A DNA stretch of 64,000 bases, from NCBI RefSeq assembly GCF_002786295.1, contig NZ_PGTC01000029.1, forward strand, positions 64,064 through 128,063, read 5' to 3'. The translations under genes were made by a program, and so were the position numbers. Within the stretch, counting starts at the first letter, position 1. Each line of letters begins with the position of its first letter. Of the stretch, positions 16,981-28,065 are shown piece after piece. The stretch comes from Pseudooceanicola marinus. GTDB taxonomy: Bacteria > Pseudomonadota > Alphaproteobacteria > Rhodobacterales > Rhodobacteraceae. Below the pieces are notes generated by a model, which saw only the letters and a program-made list of their open reading frames with translations, was not told the origin of the DNA and did no database searches.

Positions 16981-17636
16981 GCACGCTTCTCCACATCAGC
17001 GCCAGCTCGCGGACGGCGAACTCCCGCAGTCGGCGATTGGGGCAACGCGCCAGCGAACGGATCTGCGCGGCGCATCCCGCGCTGAAGCTTTGCCGCCGCG
17101 ACCTGACACAACCGTTCCTGCCGCACCCCGACGAAGCTTTTGTCGAGGCCAGCCTGCGCCCTGCCTTGAACCGGACTGCGGACGATCGCGCAGCCCTCGC
17201 CCTGTCCGAGAGCCTGATCGCCGAGCTGGAGGTCTCTGACCTGCTTGTTATCGACTTTCCGATGTACAACTTCGCGGTGCCGTCCAGCCTGAAGGCCTGG
17301 CTGGATCTGGTTCTCCGGCCGAACCGAACGTTCCGCGTCACCGCGAAGGGCAAAATCGGGGCGCTCGCGGATCGCCCGGCGATTTGCATCATGGCCGCCG
17401 GCGGGCGCTTTGACGGCCCCCAGGCGCAGCCCGATTTTGCCACGCCCTATCTCCGCCACGCCCTGCAAACCATTGGCATCGGCAGCAGCCAATTCTTTAT
17501 CTTTGATCGCGCCGGGAGAGCCCAACACCAAGAGACGGATCGAGATTTTGATCGCTGGATCGGAGGGCTACTGAGAACAATTAGACCGGGTCATGCGCCG
17601 CTTCGGCAGTCCTTGCCATCGAGCGAGCCACACTAA
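16977..17636 (+). CDS. FMN-dependent NADH-azoreductase/quinone reductase
   Basis: A 219-residue flavodoxin-fold enzyme. The N-terminal FMN phosphate loop is HISASSRTANSRSRRL; DLLVIDFPMYNFAVPSSLKAWLD is the signature flavin/substrate loop of AzoR; GGRF near residue 142 contacts the isoalloxazine. Such enzymes reduce quinones and azo compounds by two electrons and protect against electrophiles. It overlaps the GNAT stop by four bases and ends the MarR-controlled operon. The C-terminal tail after residue 195 is AT-richer and may be an extension from recombination. Confidence 0.85.
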   Translation: MSTLLHISASSRTANSRSRRLGQRASERICAAHPALKLCRRDLTQPFLPHPDEAFVEASLRPALNRTADDRAALALSESLIAELEVSDLLVIDFPMYNFAVPSSLKAWLDLVLRPNRTFRVTAKGKIGALADRPAICIMAAGGRFDGPQAQPDFATPYLRHALQTIGIGSSQFFIFDRAGRAQHQETDRDFDRWIGGLLRTIRPGHAPLRQSLPSSEPH

Positions 17637-17666
17637 GAAATTTCGCACTTCTCTGCATCATCGTAT

Positions 17667-18281
17667 TTAACCGAGGGCCAACGCAACGCCGACCGATAGT
17701 ATGAGCATGATAGCGAATGCGATATTGATTGCGCGCCCCAAGCTCGGATCTTCCAGAAAGCGGGCGAATGTGCTTCCGAACGCAAGCCAAGCGGTATTCA
17801 CCACCGCAGCCACGAAGGCCAGCGCGGCAAATTTCAGGAGCGTGTCAAGCAAGAGGTGCTCGGGCGTGATCGAATATCCGGCGTACACGGCGCCGATCGC
17901 CGCGTAGGCTTTGGGGTTGGCGACGGAAAGGCCCAGACCCGGTAGAAACGACCCTATAACAACGCCTGAACGACCATCTGCGCCAGTTGGCGTTCGCCCG
18001 ACAGGCGCCGTCGCAATCTTCCACGCCAGGTAAAGAATATAGGCCACCGCAGCAATGCGGAGGACCACCAGCAACCAGGCCTCGGAAGACATGACCCCGG
18101 ACACGCCGGTCGCGATGATCGCCAGTACCACGATGGTTCCAAGTATGATGCCCATGAGATACGGCAGAGCGTTCCGAAACCCGAATGCAGCACCCAGACT
18201 CGCCAAGCTGATCGTGGCCGGCCCCGGGCTGCCCATGAGCGGCAGGGCGGCCGCGATGAGTATCAGGGTATTTCCGATCAT
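17667..18281 (-). CDS. LysE/RhtB family exporter
   Basis: A 204-residue, six-helix amino-acid exporter. The hallmark PLMGSPGPATISLASLGAAFG lies in helix 1 and its loop, and SVANPKAYAAIGAVYAGY carries the NPK motif of helix 4. It converges on the azoreductase gene and is divergent from a LysR gene. Exporters of this family release amino acids or homoserine-lactone-like compounds. The ATG at 18281 is chosen because the first helix begins immediately. Confidence 0.86.
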   Translation of the reverse strand: MIGNTLILIAAALPLMGSPGPATISLASLGAAFGFRNALPYLMGIILGTIVVLAIIATGVSGVMSSEAWLLVVLRIAAVAYILYLAWKIATAPVGRTPTGADGRSGVVIGSFLPGLGLSVANPKAYAAIGAVYAGYSITPEHLLLDTLLKFAALAFVAAVVNTAWLAFGSTFARFLEDPSLGRAINIAFAIMLILSVGVALALG

Positions 18282-18300
18282 CCTGGTTTTGGTCCTTAAT

Positions 18301-18340
18301 CTCTCTTCCGGCTGCCGCAAAATCGCAGCCGGCTGGAGAG
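18301..18340. promoter_or_regulatory. Strong hairpin in the lysE leader
   Basis: CCGGCTGC (18308-18315) pairs with GCAGCCGG (18325-18332), and the outer CTCTC and GAGAG arms pair as well. It sits 20 nt upstream of the lysE start on the minus strand, so it would be in the 5' leader of that mRNA or form a regulator site in the shared region. No known riboswitch class is recognised. Confidence 0.5.
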
Positions 18341-18425
18341 CGTCCTCTTGAACGGAAGAGTACGCGAGACTATGACTTAAGAAAATCAAATAGGTCGAAA
18401 CCTAGTAATTCGAGAATCGGGACCA

Positions 18426-19352
18426 ATGCCAAGCTTTGACATGGACGCGCTCCGTACGGTCGTCGTTGGCTCGGATCTGGGAAGCTTCGCGCGCGCTGCC
18501 GTGCAACTCGGCCGCTCGCAATCTGCCGTCAGCATGCACCTCAAGAAGCTGGAACAGCAGGCGGGCACAACGCTGTTCGTTCGCAAGGGACGCGGCCTCG
18601 TGCCAACCGAAGCGGGCGAGGCTTTCATCGCCTATGCCCGGCGTATCGTCGCGCTGAACGACGAAGCCGCGCTCTCGGTTGGCGCTGCGGCAGGCAAGGC
18701 CACCGTGCGGCTTGGCTTGCCGCAGGATTTCTTCGATGACGTGATGCCTGCGACACTCGGCAGGTTCGGACAGGACGTGGAAAACGTGCATGTCGACGTA
18801 CAGGCCGGGGAGAACCACAGGCTCGCCGAAGAGGTCCGGGCCGGGCGCATCGACGCCGCGGTTGCCTTTTTCCGGCCCGGCAGCTCGGCCGAAGGTGAAC
18901 CCCTGTGCGAATGCCCCATGCACTGGCTGGCGCATGGCGATCTGCTGGACAAGACCGTCGCCGATCCCCTCCCCCTCATCATGTTCAACCACCCTTGCCT
19001 GTTTCGGCAGGCCATGCTTGCCGCGCTGGATCACAGCCAGACGCGCTGGCGCGCCGCGCTCACCACGCCCAGCCTGCCCGCCGTCTGGGCCGGCCTGCGC
19101 CGTGGTCTGGGCATCGCCGTGCGCACCGATCACGGCAGACCCAAGGATATCGCCTGTGTCGGCGCAGAGCTTGGCCTGCCGGACTTGCCGAATATCGAGG
19201 TGCGCCTGCTACGGGCGCCGAACCTGTCGCGTTTTGCCGAAAGACTTGCAGAAGTGCTGCGAGAAGAGACGCTCGGGCATCTGGACCCGGCATTTCACAG
19301 CGCGGGAGGCGTTGATTCCGGCCACCGTCCTGATAGGCTCCGAGCCACCTAG
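18426..19352 (+). CDS. LysR family regulator, divergent from lysE exporter
   Basis: A 308-residue protein. DMDALRTVVVGSDLGSFARAAVQLGRSQSAVSMHLKKLEQQ and TLFVRKGRGLVPTEAGE form the LysR winged helix. The effector domain includes RLGLPQDFFDDVMPATLGRF. Divergent LysR-LysE pairs are a classical arrangement (ArgP/LysG with LysE), so it probably activates the exporter on amino-acid excess. Its stop codon is the first base pair region of the downstream TPP riboswitch. Confidence 0.86.
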   Translation: MPSFDMDALRTVVVGSDLGSFARAAVQLGRSQSAVSMHLKKLEQQAGTTLFVRKGRGLVPTEAGEAFIAYARRIVALNDEAALSVGAAAGKATVRLGLPQDFFDDVMPATLGRFGQDVENVHVDVQAGENHRLAEEVRAGRIDAAVAFFRPGSSAEGEPLCECPMHWLAHGDLLDKTVADPLPLIMFNHPCLFRQAMLAALDHSQTRWRAALTTPSLPAVWAGLRRGLGIAVRTDHGRPKDIACVGAELGLPDLPNIEVRLLRAPNLSRFAERLAEVLREETLGHLDPAFHSAGGVDSGHRPDRLRAT

Positions 19353-19459
19353 GGGTGTCCCGACAAGGGGCTGAGATATCGCTGGCGCTTCGGTCGCAGG
19401 GCCGTTGGGCAGCGCGGTGACCCTTTGAACCTGATCCGGATCATGCCGGCGAAGGGACA
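19350..19459 (+). ncRNA. TPP riboswitch (THI element) before NUDIX-thiD
   Basis: The aptamer core is recognisable: AGGGGTGTCCC, GGGGCTGAGAT (pyrimidine-binding arm), a variable stem at 19380-19410, then GTGACCCTTTGAACCTGATC and CCGGCGAAGGGA. This matches the conserved CUGAGA and ACCCxxxGAACCUGAUC...GCGxAGGGA pattern of thiamin pyrophosphate riboswitches. It begins at the stop codon of the preceding LysR gene, so its promoter lies within that gene or transcription reads through. Confidence 0.93.
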
Positions 19460-19486
19460 GGATCGCAGCGCTCTCTTGCCCTTGCC

Positions 19487-19506
19487 GGCCTCAGAATCAC
19501 GAGGCC
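19487..19506 (+). promoter_or_regulatory. Shine-Dalgarno-sequestering hairpin of the TPP riboswitch
   Basis: GGCCTC (19487-19492) can pair with GAGGCC (19501-19506), which contains the GAGG ribosome site of the NUDIX gene (TTG start at 19510). With TPP bound the hairpin would hide the site; without it the left arm would be taken up elsewhere. The pairing is visible; the mechanism is inferred. Confidence 0.6.
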
Positions 19507-19509
19507 GCC

Positions 19510-19959
19510 TTGCCATCTCCATCGACAGCCCCCCGCCCGATTCCGGCGACCATCGCCGCCGTCATACGCGACAACCAGGTCCTTCTCGTTCGCCGCGCAA
19601 ATCCACCGGACGCCGGACGATGGGGATTTCCGGGCGGAAAGATCGAGCACGGCGAAACACCGTTCGAAGCCGCAACAAGAGAACTGGCGGAGGAAACCGG
19701 CATTTCCGCCGAGCCGCTCCGCGTATTCACGGCAGTTGACGCGCTTGACCACGACAACGCCGGTCACCTGCGCCAACACTTCATCCTGATCGCCGTGCTG
19801 TTCCGATGGACGGCGGGAGAGCCGGTTGCAGGGGACGACGCGCTGGAGGCGCGTTGGGTCGATCTTAAAGCCCTCAAGGGAACCAGCCTCGCCCTTAGCC
19901 TCGATGTGGCAGAGGTCGCGCACGAGGCCGCCGCCTTGATGTCGGAGGTGCTGGCATGA
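19510..19959 (+). CDS. NUDIX hydrolase under TPP riboswitch control
   Basis: A 149-residue protein. The Nudix box runs from GGKIEHGETPFEAATREL to AEETGI (Gly-x5-Glu-x7-Arg-Glu-x2-Glu-Glu pattern intact), preceded by LLVRRANPPDAGRWGFPGG. It starts with TTG at 19510, with GAGG five bases upstream inside a hairpin. It overlaps thiD by four bases, so both are controlled by the TPP riboswitch. Nudix enzymes hydrolyse X-diphosphates; known members cleave HMP-PP or (oxy)thiamin diphosphates, which would suit this context, but sequence alone resembles generic MutT/ADP-ribose types. A paralogue lies at 50331-50765. Confidence 0.88.
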   Translation: MPSPSTAPRPIPATIAAVIRDNQVLLVRRANPPDAGRWGFPGGKIEHGETPFEAATRELAEETGISAEPLRVFTAVDALDHDNAGHLRQHFILIAVLFRWTAGEPVAGDDALEARWVDLKALKGTSLALSLDVAEVAHEAAALMSEVLA

Positions 19960-20759
19960 TCGCCAATGTCCTGACCATCGCGGGCACCGACCCTTCGGGC
20001 GGCGCAGGCATCCAGGCCGACATCAAGGCCATGTCCGCGCTTGGCGCCTATGCCTGTTCCGCCATCACTGCGGTGGTCGTGCAGAACACCCAAGGTGTTC
20101 GCTCCTTCCAGGCGCTCGACCCCGATTTCGTCGCCGCTCAGATCGACGCGGTACTGGACGACGTGCGCATTGACGCGGTGAAGATCGGCATGATCGCCAA
20201 CGCGGGGATCGCCCGCACCGTGGCCGACCGGCTGCGTCATCACGGCGCGCGCAACATCGTGCTCGACCCTGTGATGGTGGCCAAGAGCGGCCACGCGCTG
20301 CTGGACCCCGAAGCGGTTTCGGCCGTGCGCGAGGCGCTTGTGCCGATGGCGACGATCATCACCCCGAACCTGCCAGAGGCCGCCGTGCTGCTGGGCCGAG
20401 AAGACGGGTGGACCGCCGAGACGATGCAGGCCGCCCTGCCCGACCTCCTGGCACTCGGCTCGGACTACGTGCTGCTCAAGGGCGGGCACCTGGCAGGCGC
20501 GGATAGCACCGACCTGCTGGCCGGTCCTGAAGCGACTCAGACCTATGCCGCTCCGCGCATCGCCACGACCAACGATCACGGCACTGGCTGCACCCTCTCC
20601 TCGGCCATCGCGGCGCTTTTGCCAAATCACGACATGCCCGAGGCCGTCGCCCGCGCCAAGGCCTATCTGCATGCCGCGCTTGCCCAAAGCGACGCGCTGG
20701 ACGTGGGCCAAGGCCACGGACCGGTGCACCATTTTCATGCGTATTGGCCATCCGGCTGA
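19956..20759 (+). CDS. thiD: Hydroxymethylpyrimidine/phosphomethylpyrimidine kinase
   Basis: A 267-residue ribokinase-fold enzyme that phosphorylates HMP and then HMP-P to HMP-PP for thiamin assembly. Characteristic stretches are LTIAGTDPSGGAGIQADIK (N terminus), QNTQGV, KIGMIAN, LDPVMVAKSGHALL, ITPNLPEAAVLLG and the catalytic DHGTGCTLSSAI (about residues 208-218). Length is typical. It overlaps the NUDIX gene and shares its riboswitch. No separate ThiE domain is fused. Confidence 0.95.
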   Translation: MIANVLTIAGTDPSGGAGIQADIKAMSALGAYACSAITAVVVQNTQGVRSFQALDPDFVAAQIDAVLDDVRIDAVKIGMIANAGIARTVADRLRHHGARNIVLDPVMVAKSGHALLDPEAVSAVREALVPMATIITPNLPEAAVLLGREDGWTAETMQAALPDLLALGSDYVLLKGGHLAGADSTDLLAGPEATQTYAAPRIATTNDHGTGCTLSSAIAALLPNHDMPEAVARAKAYLHAALAQSDALDVGQGHGPVHHFHAYWPSG

Positions 20760-20927
20760 CGCCTCCGCGACCAACGCGCGCCTTGTCACATGCGACGCCA
20801 GTGCCTACACAGCGACCAGCCTTGGAAGGAGATTCATGCGCAGCTGACGGTTCTGTTCCGCCGTTTCCGGCCTGACCCGGCACATTCGTGCCGGCGGCCT
20901 TCGTGTATGCTTTTCCGAGGACATCCA

Positions 20928-21380
20928 ATGCATCCCTCACCTCTCTTGATCCGGCCTTTCGACAAGGCGACGGACATCGCCCCCCTATCGGACATCTGGT
21001 TCGATGCGTCCCTTCTGGCGCATCCTTTTCTGGGTTCCGCGCGCCTGACCCGACAACGCAAGCTGATCGAGAACCACTACCTTCCCATGGCCGACACGTC
21101 GGTGGCCTGCCGCGGTGGCAGACCCGTCGGCTTCATCAGCTTGCTCGACACCCACATCGGGGGGCTGTTCGTCGCGCCTCGCCACCAGGGCCAGGGCACA
21201 GGACGCCAGCTGATCGCGCAGGCCAGGGCACGCAACCGGCGGCTGTCGCTGGACGTCTACACCAGCAACGTTCAGGCGATGCGGTTCTACACCGCGCTCG
21301 GGTTTCGCGAGGTCCGGCGTCGGGACAGTGACGACGAGGGGCTGCCCTTCGAGAACGCACGTCTCGAGTGGCACGCCTGA
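20928..21380 (+). CDS. GNAT family N-acetyltransferase
   Basis: A 150-residue acetyltransferase. GGLFVAPRHQGQGTGRQLIAQA is motif A with its Q-x-x-G-x-G loop, and YTSNVQAMRFYTALGFREV is motif B, as in RimI/PhnO-like enzymes. GAGG at 20917-20920 supports the ATG at 20928. It lies between the thiamine transcripts with no evident functional link. The acceptor is unknown. Confidence 0.83.
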   Translation: MHPSPLLIRPFDKATDIAPLSDIWFDASLLAHPFLGSARLTRQRKLIENHYLPMADTSVACRGGRPVGFISLLDTHIGGLFVAPRHQGQGTGRQLIAQARARNRRLSLDVYTSNVQAMRFYTALGFREVRRRDSDDEGLPFENARLEWHA

Positions 21381-21387
21381 TAAGTGG

Positions 21388-21413
21388 GCCGGGCGGTTCG
21401 CGTCGCCCGGCCT
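21388..21413. terminator. Bidirectional terminator between GNAT gene and thiE
   Basis: A nine-base perfect stem, GGCCGGGCG with CGCCCGGCC and an eight-base loop, sits between the convergent genes. A T-run is lacking, so strength is uncertain. Confidence 0.6.
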
Positions 21414-21423
21414 TCCCGGGACG

Positions 21424-22058
21424 TCAGGGCACCGCGGCGGCGATCTCTGCACGCAGCACCCGCGCCGCCGCTTCGGGATCCGGCTGGCCGCAGATCGCCG
21501 ACACCACGGCGACGCCCCGCGCCCCGGCCCTCAGGGCGTGCGCCACGTGGTCGGCCTTCAGCCCGCCGATGGCCACGGCGGGCACCGTGCTGGCCGCGAT
21601 CTGCGCCGCCAGCCCGTCGAAGCCCACAGGGGCCTTGTGATCCGGCTTAGACGGCGTGGCAAAGACAGGCCCGGCGCCGATGTAATCGACCAGATGCGGA
21701 TCGACCGCCGCAGCCAGCGCGGGGCTTTCCACCGACAGGCCCAGAAGCATCCCTTCGCCAATCCGCGCGCGGGCCTCGGCCACGGCCATATCGCCCTGCC
21801 CGATATGCAGGCCATCCGCGCTGATCGCGACTGCAGCCTCGACATCGTCGTTGACGATCAGCCGCGCCCCGGTTCCCGCAAGCGCGCGTTTCAGGGCACG
21901 GCCGGTTTCGATCATCGCCGCCGTGCCACCCGTCTTGTCGCGCAGCTGCACCATCGTGGCGCCGCCCGCGACCGCCCGGCGGGCGGTGTCGACCATCCCG
22001 ATCCCGGCGCAAAGGCCGGGATCGAGCACGAGATACAGCGACAGATCGAACGCGGGCT

Positions 22059-22062
<4 letters not shown>
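21424..22062 (-). CDS. thiE: Thiamine-phosphate synthase
   Basis: A 212-residue TIM-barrel enzyme joining HMP-PP and thiazole phosphate to thiamin phosphate. It shows ATMVQLRDKTG (pyrophosphate contacts), LIVNDDVEAAV, DGLHIGQGDM, YIGAGPVFATPSK and VAIGGL, all family signatures. The ATG at 22062 overlaps the thiM stop (ATGA); an extra 9 codons upstream are unlikely. It is last in the thiC-thiM-thiE operon. Confidence 0.94.
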
Positions 22063-24882
<2,820 letters not shown>

Positions 24883-25032
24883 AGTGGCGACACGCTGCGT
24901 GGCAAACGCACCAATGTCAATATCGACGCCAGGAGAAATTACCCGTTTTATTGAACGCAGACTTTTGATCAATTCGTTATTCTAAATTGTTGAGGTCAGC
25001 TAGCCTGCGTCCCGCAGACACGGGAGAGAGTC

Positions 25033-25926
25033 ATGCAAACAGGAGAACAGATCGGTTTCATCGGGCTCGGAACCATGGGCCAACCTATGGCCTTAAACCT
25101 GCGCCACGCCGGACACCCCCTGATGGTCTGGAACCGGACGCCGGAGCGCACCGCGCCCTTGAGAGAGGCCGGGGCCGTGGTCGCCGCCGATGTGGACGAG
25201 GTCTTCGAGCAGTGCAACACCGTGCTTCTTATGCTGGAAAACGAGGGGGCGACCGATGCAGTGCTGGGCCGCGGCACCGAGGCCTTCATGCGCCGCGTGG
25301 ACGGGCAATGCGTCGTCTCGATGGGCACGACCTCGGCTGACTACTCCTTTCGCCTGTCGCAAGACATTGCTGTGGCAGGCGGGTGCTTTGTCGAGGCGCC
25401 GGTCTCGGGCTCTCGAAAACCGGCGGAGACGGGTCAGCTCGTCGGCATGCTGGCCGGATCTCCCGAGGAGATCGAACGCCTGCGCCCCCTGCTGGCGCCG
25501 ATCTGCAAGCAGCTTTTCGACTGTGGCGCCGTGCCCGCCGCCCTGCAGATGAAACTGGCGGTCAACACTTTCCTGATCACCATGGTCACCGGCCTTGCCG
25601 AAGCCGCGCATTTCGCGGCGCGCCACGGGCTCGACATGGACAGCTTCGCCGACATCCTCAACGCCGGGCCGATGGCCAGCGATGTCTCCCGCGTGAAGAT
25701 CGACAAGCTGCGCAACCGTGATTTCAGTCGCCAGGCCGGCATCTCTGACGTGCTGAAAAACAGCCGTCTGGTCTTAGAAGCGGCGAGAGCCGCCGACACT
25801 GCCTCCCCGTTGATGAACGTCTGTGAAGCGCTCTATGCGGAAACCGAAGCCATGGGCCGCGATGAGGATGACATGATCGCAGTGGTCCAGGCGATCGAAG
25901 CGCGCACCGGGCGGTGCGCTTCTTGA
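25033..25926 (+). CDS. 3-hydroxyisobutyrate dehydrogenase family oxidoreductase
   Basis: A 297-residue beta-hydroxyacid dehydrogenase. The N-terminal NAD(P) loop is IGFIGLGTMGQPMALNLRHAGHPLMVWNRTPER; the Asn/Arg after the second strand suggests NADP preference. The substrate loop is FVEAPVSGSRKPAETGQL and the catalytic Lys lies in ALQMKLAVNTFLI (about residue 176). Relatives reduce succinic semialdehyde, glyoxylate or tartronate semialdehyde. It faces away from thiC with ~150 nt in between and seems monocistronic. Confidence 0.85.
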   Translation: MQTGEQIGFIGLGTMGQPMALNLRHAGHPLMVWNRTPERTAPLREAGAVVAADVDEVFEQCNTVLLMLENEGATDAVLGRGTEAFMRRVDGQCVVSMGTTSADYSFRLSQDIAVAGGCFVEAPVSGSRKPAETGQLVGMLAGSPEEIERLRPLLAPICKQLFDCGAVPAALQMKLAVNTFLITMVTGLAEAAHFAARHGLDMDSFADILNAGPMASDVSRVKIDKLRNRDFSRQAGISDVLKNSRLVLEAARAADTASPLMNVCEALYAETEAMGRDEDDMIAVVQAIEARTGRCAS

Positions 25927-25990
25927 TAAAAAGCGTTGGGGCATCATTGCGTCCGCGCGGCACGATACTCAACCGCAACAGGGGCCGGGA

Positions 25991-26410
25991 ATGTACACAC
26001 CATCGCATTTTGAAGAGACCGATCCTGCGGCGATCCGTGAGGTACTCGATACAGCGCCACCGGCCTGTATCGTGGCGCAGACGGGAAAAGGATTGTAGGC
26101 AAACCACATGCCGTTGCTCCGGGCCCCGGACGGATCACTGGTTGGCCATGTCGCACAAGCAAATGCCATGCACCGGCTGAGCGCCGAGGAGCAAGAGGTT
26201 CTGGCCATATTCCGTGGTCCAGACGCCTAGATCTCACCGAACTTCTTTCCAAGCAAGGCTGACCATCACCGCCACGTTCCGACCTGGAACTATCAGGCGG
26301 TACCTATCTACGGGACCACTTCGTTCCAGCACGACGAACCGGCCAAACGTGCAGCCGTAGGTCTGTTGCCGGGCTCAGGGCTACCGGGAAGCCCACCATG
26401 GCAAACCTGA
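25991..26410 (+). pseudogene. PaiB/FMN-binding negative regulator-like gene with in-frame stops
   Basis: The frame from 25991 reads MYTPSHFEETDPAAIREVL, TAG (26096-26098), ANHMPLLRAPDGSLVGHVAQAN...EVLAIFRGPDA, TAG (26228-26230), ISPNFFPSK...VPTWNYQAVPIYG, then TGA at 26408. This follows the PaiB family closely: N-terminal MYxPxHF, DANHxPL, GPDAYISPNWYxSK and VPTWNY. The second stop replaces the expected Tyr codon. The remaining C-terminal third is not recognisable. The gene is dead by at least two nonsense mutations. Confidence 0.82.
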
Positions 26411-26569
26411 TGGCGGGACGGTGCCGAAAAACGGACGAGGACACCTGAAACGTCAATTGGCGAGCAGGCAACCGCGTTCGAGATGCTGCCACCGGGGCAG
26501 TCCTGCTTGGATGACTTCGCTGTGACGATTGCGACCTGGCAAAGAGCGTGACAAAGCAGACATAGAACG

Positions 26570-26790
26570 TCAGAACCGACCAACTGTTGGCGCACCCAAT
26601 TGCTGCTTTACAGCGTCCAGATCGCCAAGCACCCAAAGCTTGGAGAGCTTGCCGTCCGATATTCCCAAAAAAGCGGCGCCCGCCCATTCAATGTCTTTGC
26701 CGGTACAACCAACTCCGAAAAATTCAGACTGATGTGTTCCTCGAAAACCATACGGGCAGCCGCCCTGTCATCTCTGCAGACCAAGACAAA
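26570..26790 (-). pseudogene. SnoaL-like (NTF2 fold) gene fragment with a frameshift
   Basis: On the minus strand from 26740, one frame reads GTHQSEFFGVGCTGKDIEW, AGAAFLGISDGKLSKLWVLG and DLDAVKQQLGAPTV to a TGA at 26572-26570, matching the C-terminal half of SnoaL-like polyketide cyclase/NTF2 proteins. Just upstream a different frame gives DDRAAARMVFE, the expected preceding strand, so a frameshift lies near 26738. The N-terminal half is missing. It is too short and broken to work. Confidence 0.72.
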
Positions 26791-26822
26791 AATGATCCAA
26801 CGTCCAACCTTCCCGATAAGCT

Positions 26823-27443
26823 CTAACGCGTCACCGCCATGACCGCGCTTCCGCCGATCATGAACCCGCCGCCAACGTAGCCCATGCGGCGACGCGCGCG
26901 CCGACTGTCAAAGAGCCGACCCGCCCGCTCCGCGATCAGCGCATACCCGGCCAGCAGCACCACGACAACAAGGCTCGAGGTCACCGTCAGCACCGCAAGC
27001 TGCGCGGGCAGATCGCCTTGCGGGTCGATGAACTGAGCAAGGAATGCCATGTAGAAGACGATCGCCTTGGGGTTCAGCACGGCGGTCACGGTTCCGGCCC
27101 AGAAGCTGCTCCAGGAAGAAGCCCCACCTTCATGGGTGACCCTCTCGGGTGCATCGCGACGCGCCTCCATGATCTGGCCGATGCCCAACCACGCCAGGTA
27201 AAGGACACCGGCCCATTTCACGACCTGGAAGAGCAGCGCAGAGGTAGCCAGGATCGCCCCAACCCCGGCGAAGGACAGCCCGACAAGCACGATGCTCCCC
27301 ACGACATCACCAAGAATGCACATCGCCGCAGCCATCCTGCCCCGCGTCAGCGACTGCGCGATCACGAGCAGGACGCTCGGCCCGGGGATCACCGTCAAGA
27401 CGACGCAGGCAATGGTATAGGCAATCCAGGTGTCCAGCGACAT
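26823..27443 (-). CDS. LysE/RhtB family exporter
   Basis: A 206-residue, six-helix exporter. VLTVIPGPSVLLVIAQSLTRG and TAVLNPKAIVFYMAFLAQF contain the PGP and NPK hallmarks. The ATG at 27443 fits better than the TTG two codons earlier. It starts just after the stop of the broken EamA gene, with which it was perhaps once co-transcribed. The substrate is an amino acid or similar compound, not resolvable here. Confidence 0.85.
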   Translation of the reverse strand: MSLDTWIAYTIACVVLTVIPGPSVLLVIAQSLTRGRMAAAMCILGDVVGSIVLVGLSFAGVGAILATSALLFQVVKWAGVLYLAWLGIGQIMEARRDAPERVTHEGGASSWSSFWAGTVTAVLNPKAIVFYMAFLAQFIDPQGDLPAQLAVLTVTSSLVVVVLLAGYALIAERAGRLFDSRRARRRMGYVGGGFMIGGSAVMAVTR

Positions 27444-27445
27444 GA

Positions 27446-27643
27446 TCAATTCCTTTCGCTCTGGTCCGGTCCGCGATTGGCCGAGGCAGTGGTGGCAAGA
27501 AGTGCCCCGCTTCCGATCAGCACTATGCCCAGAAGATCAATGAAGCCCGGACGATCACCAAAGATCAAGTTGCTCCAGAACAGGGCGAAGACAAGATACC
27601 CATTATCGAACAAGCCGATGATCGGTGCGGACGCCCTCTGATA
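27446..27643 (-). pseudogene. EamA (DMT) transporter C-terminal fragment
   Basis: Read leftward: AYQRASAPIIGLFDNGYLVF, ALFWSNLIFGDRPGFIDLLG, then IVLIGSGALLATTAS and a TGA at 27448. This corresponds to the last two helices of EamA-domain exporters (typical pattern YQRAPASxIGPFDY...LFGExP). The first ~220 residues are gone; the upstream side joins the trbE fragment. It is a deletion relic. Confidence 0.8.
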
Positions 27644-28065
27644 CGCATATCCTCGTCCCAGAGCGTGATCGTGGCCATGACATAGGCCATGCCAGCCAGA
27701 TCCGCGCCGAGTTCCTGCAGGGCCACATCCGCATCAGCGGCCTTGTTCACAGCATCGGTATCGACCAATGCGGATTGCGCGTTGGTCATCACCCCCTTGA
27801 GGATCGCAGCGAGGCCATGAACTTCGACGCCAACATGGTGCGCGACCCGTCGAACGATGCGCTCGCCGTCCGCTGCGCTGAGCATCTTGCCGCTGTCGGC
27901 CAGCCCCTCCGAAAGTCGGTCAACCCAGAGCGGCCCATCGGGGTTGAGCATCACCTCGACGGTCATGGGGTCGTCCAGAAACCCGGCGATCGCCGGCCCG
28001 TGCGCGGTACGCAGAATCCGCGCGCCTCTCCGGATCACCTCTGGTCTCTGATCGGTCTTTGCCAT
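27640..28065 (-). pseudogene. In-frame fusion of a trbB 5' end to an internal trbE fragment
   Basis: The frame from the ATG at 28065 begins MAKTDQRPEVIRRGARILRT, then GPAIAGFLDDPMTVEVMLNP and RIVRRVAHHVGVEVH, the N terminus of the conjugation ATPase TrbB up to ~residue 83. It then passes, without a frame break, into LAAILKGVMTNAQSALVDTD, AADADVALQELGADLAGMAY and ATITLWDEDMRI, which matches the middle of the VirB4-like ATPase TrbE. An internal deletion of at least trbB's 3' part, trbC, trbD and the trbE 5' part explains this. No P-loop is left, so the product cannot drive secretion. Confidence 0.85.
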
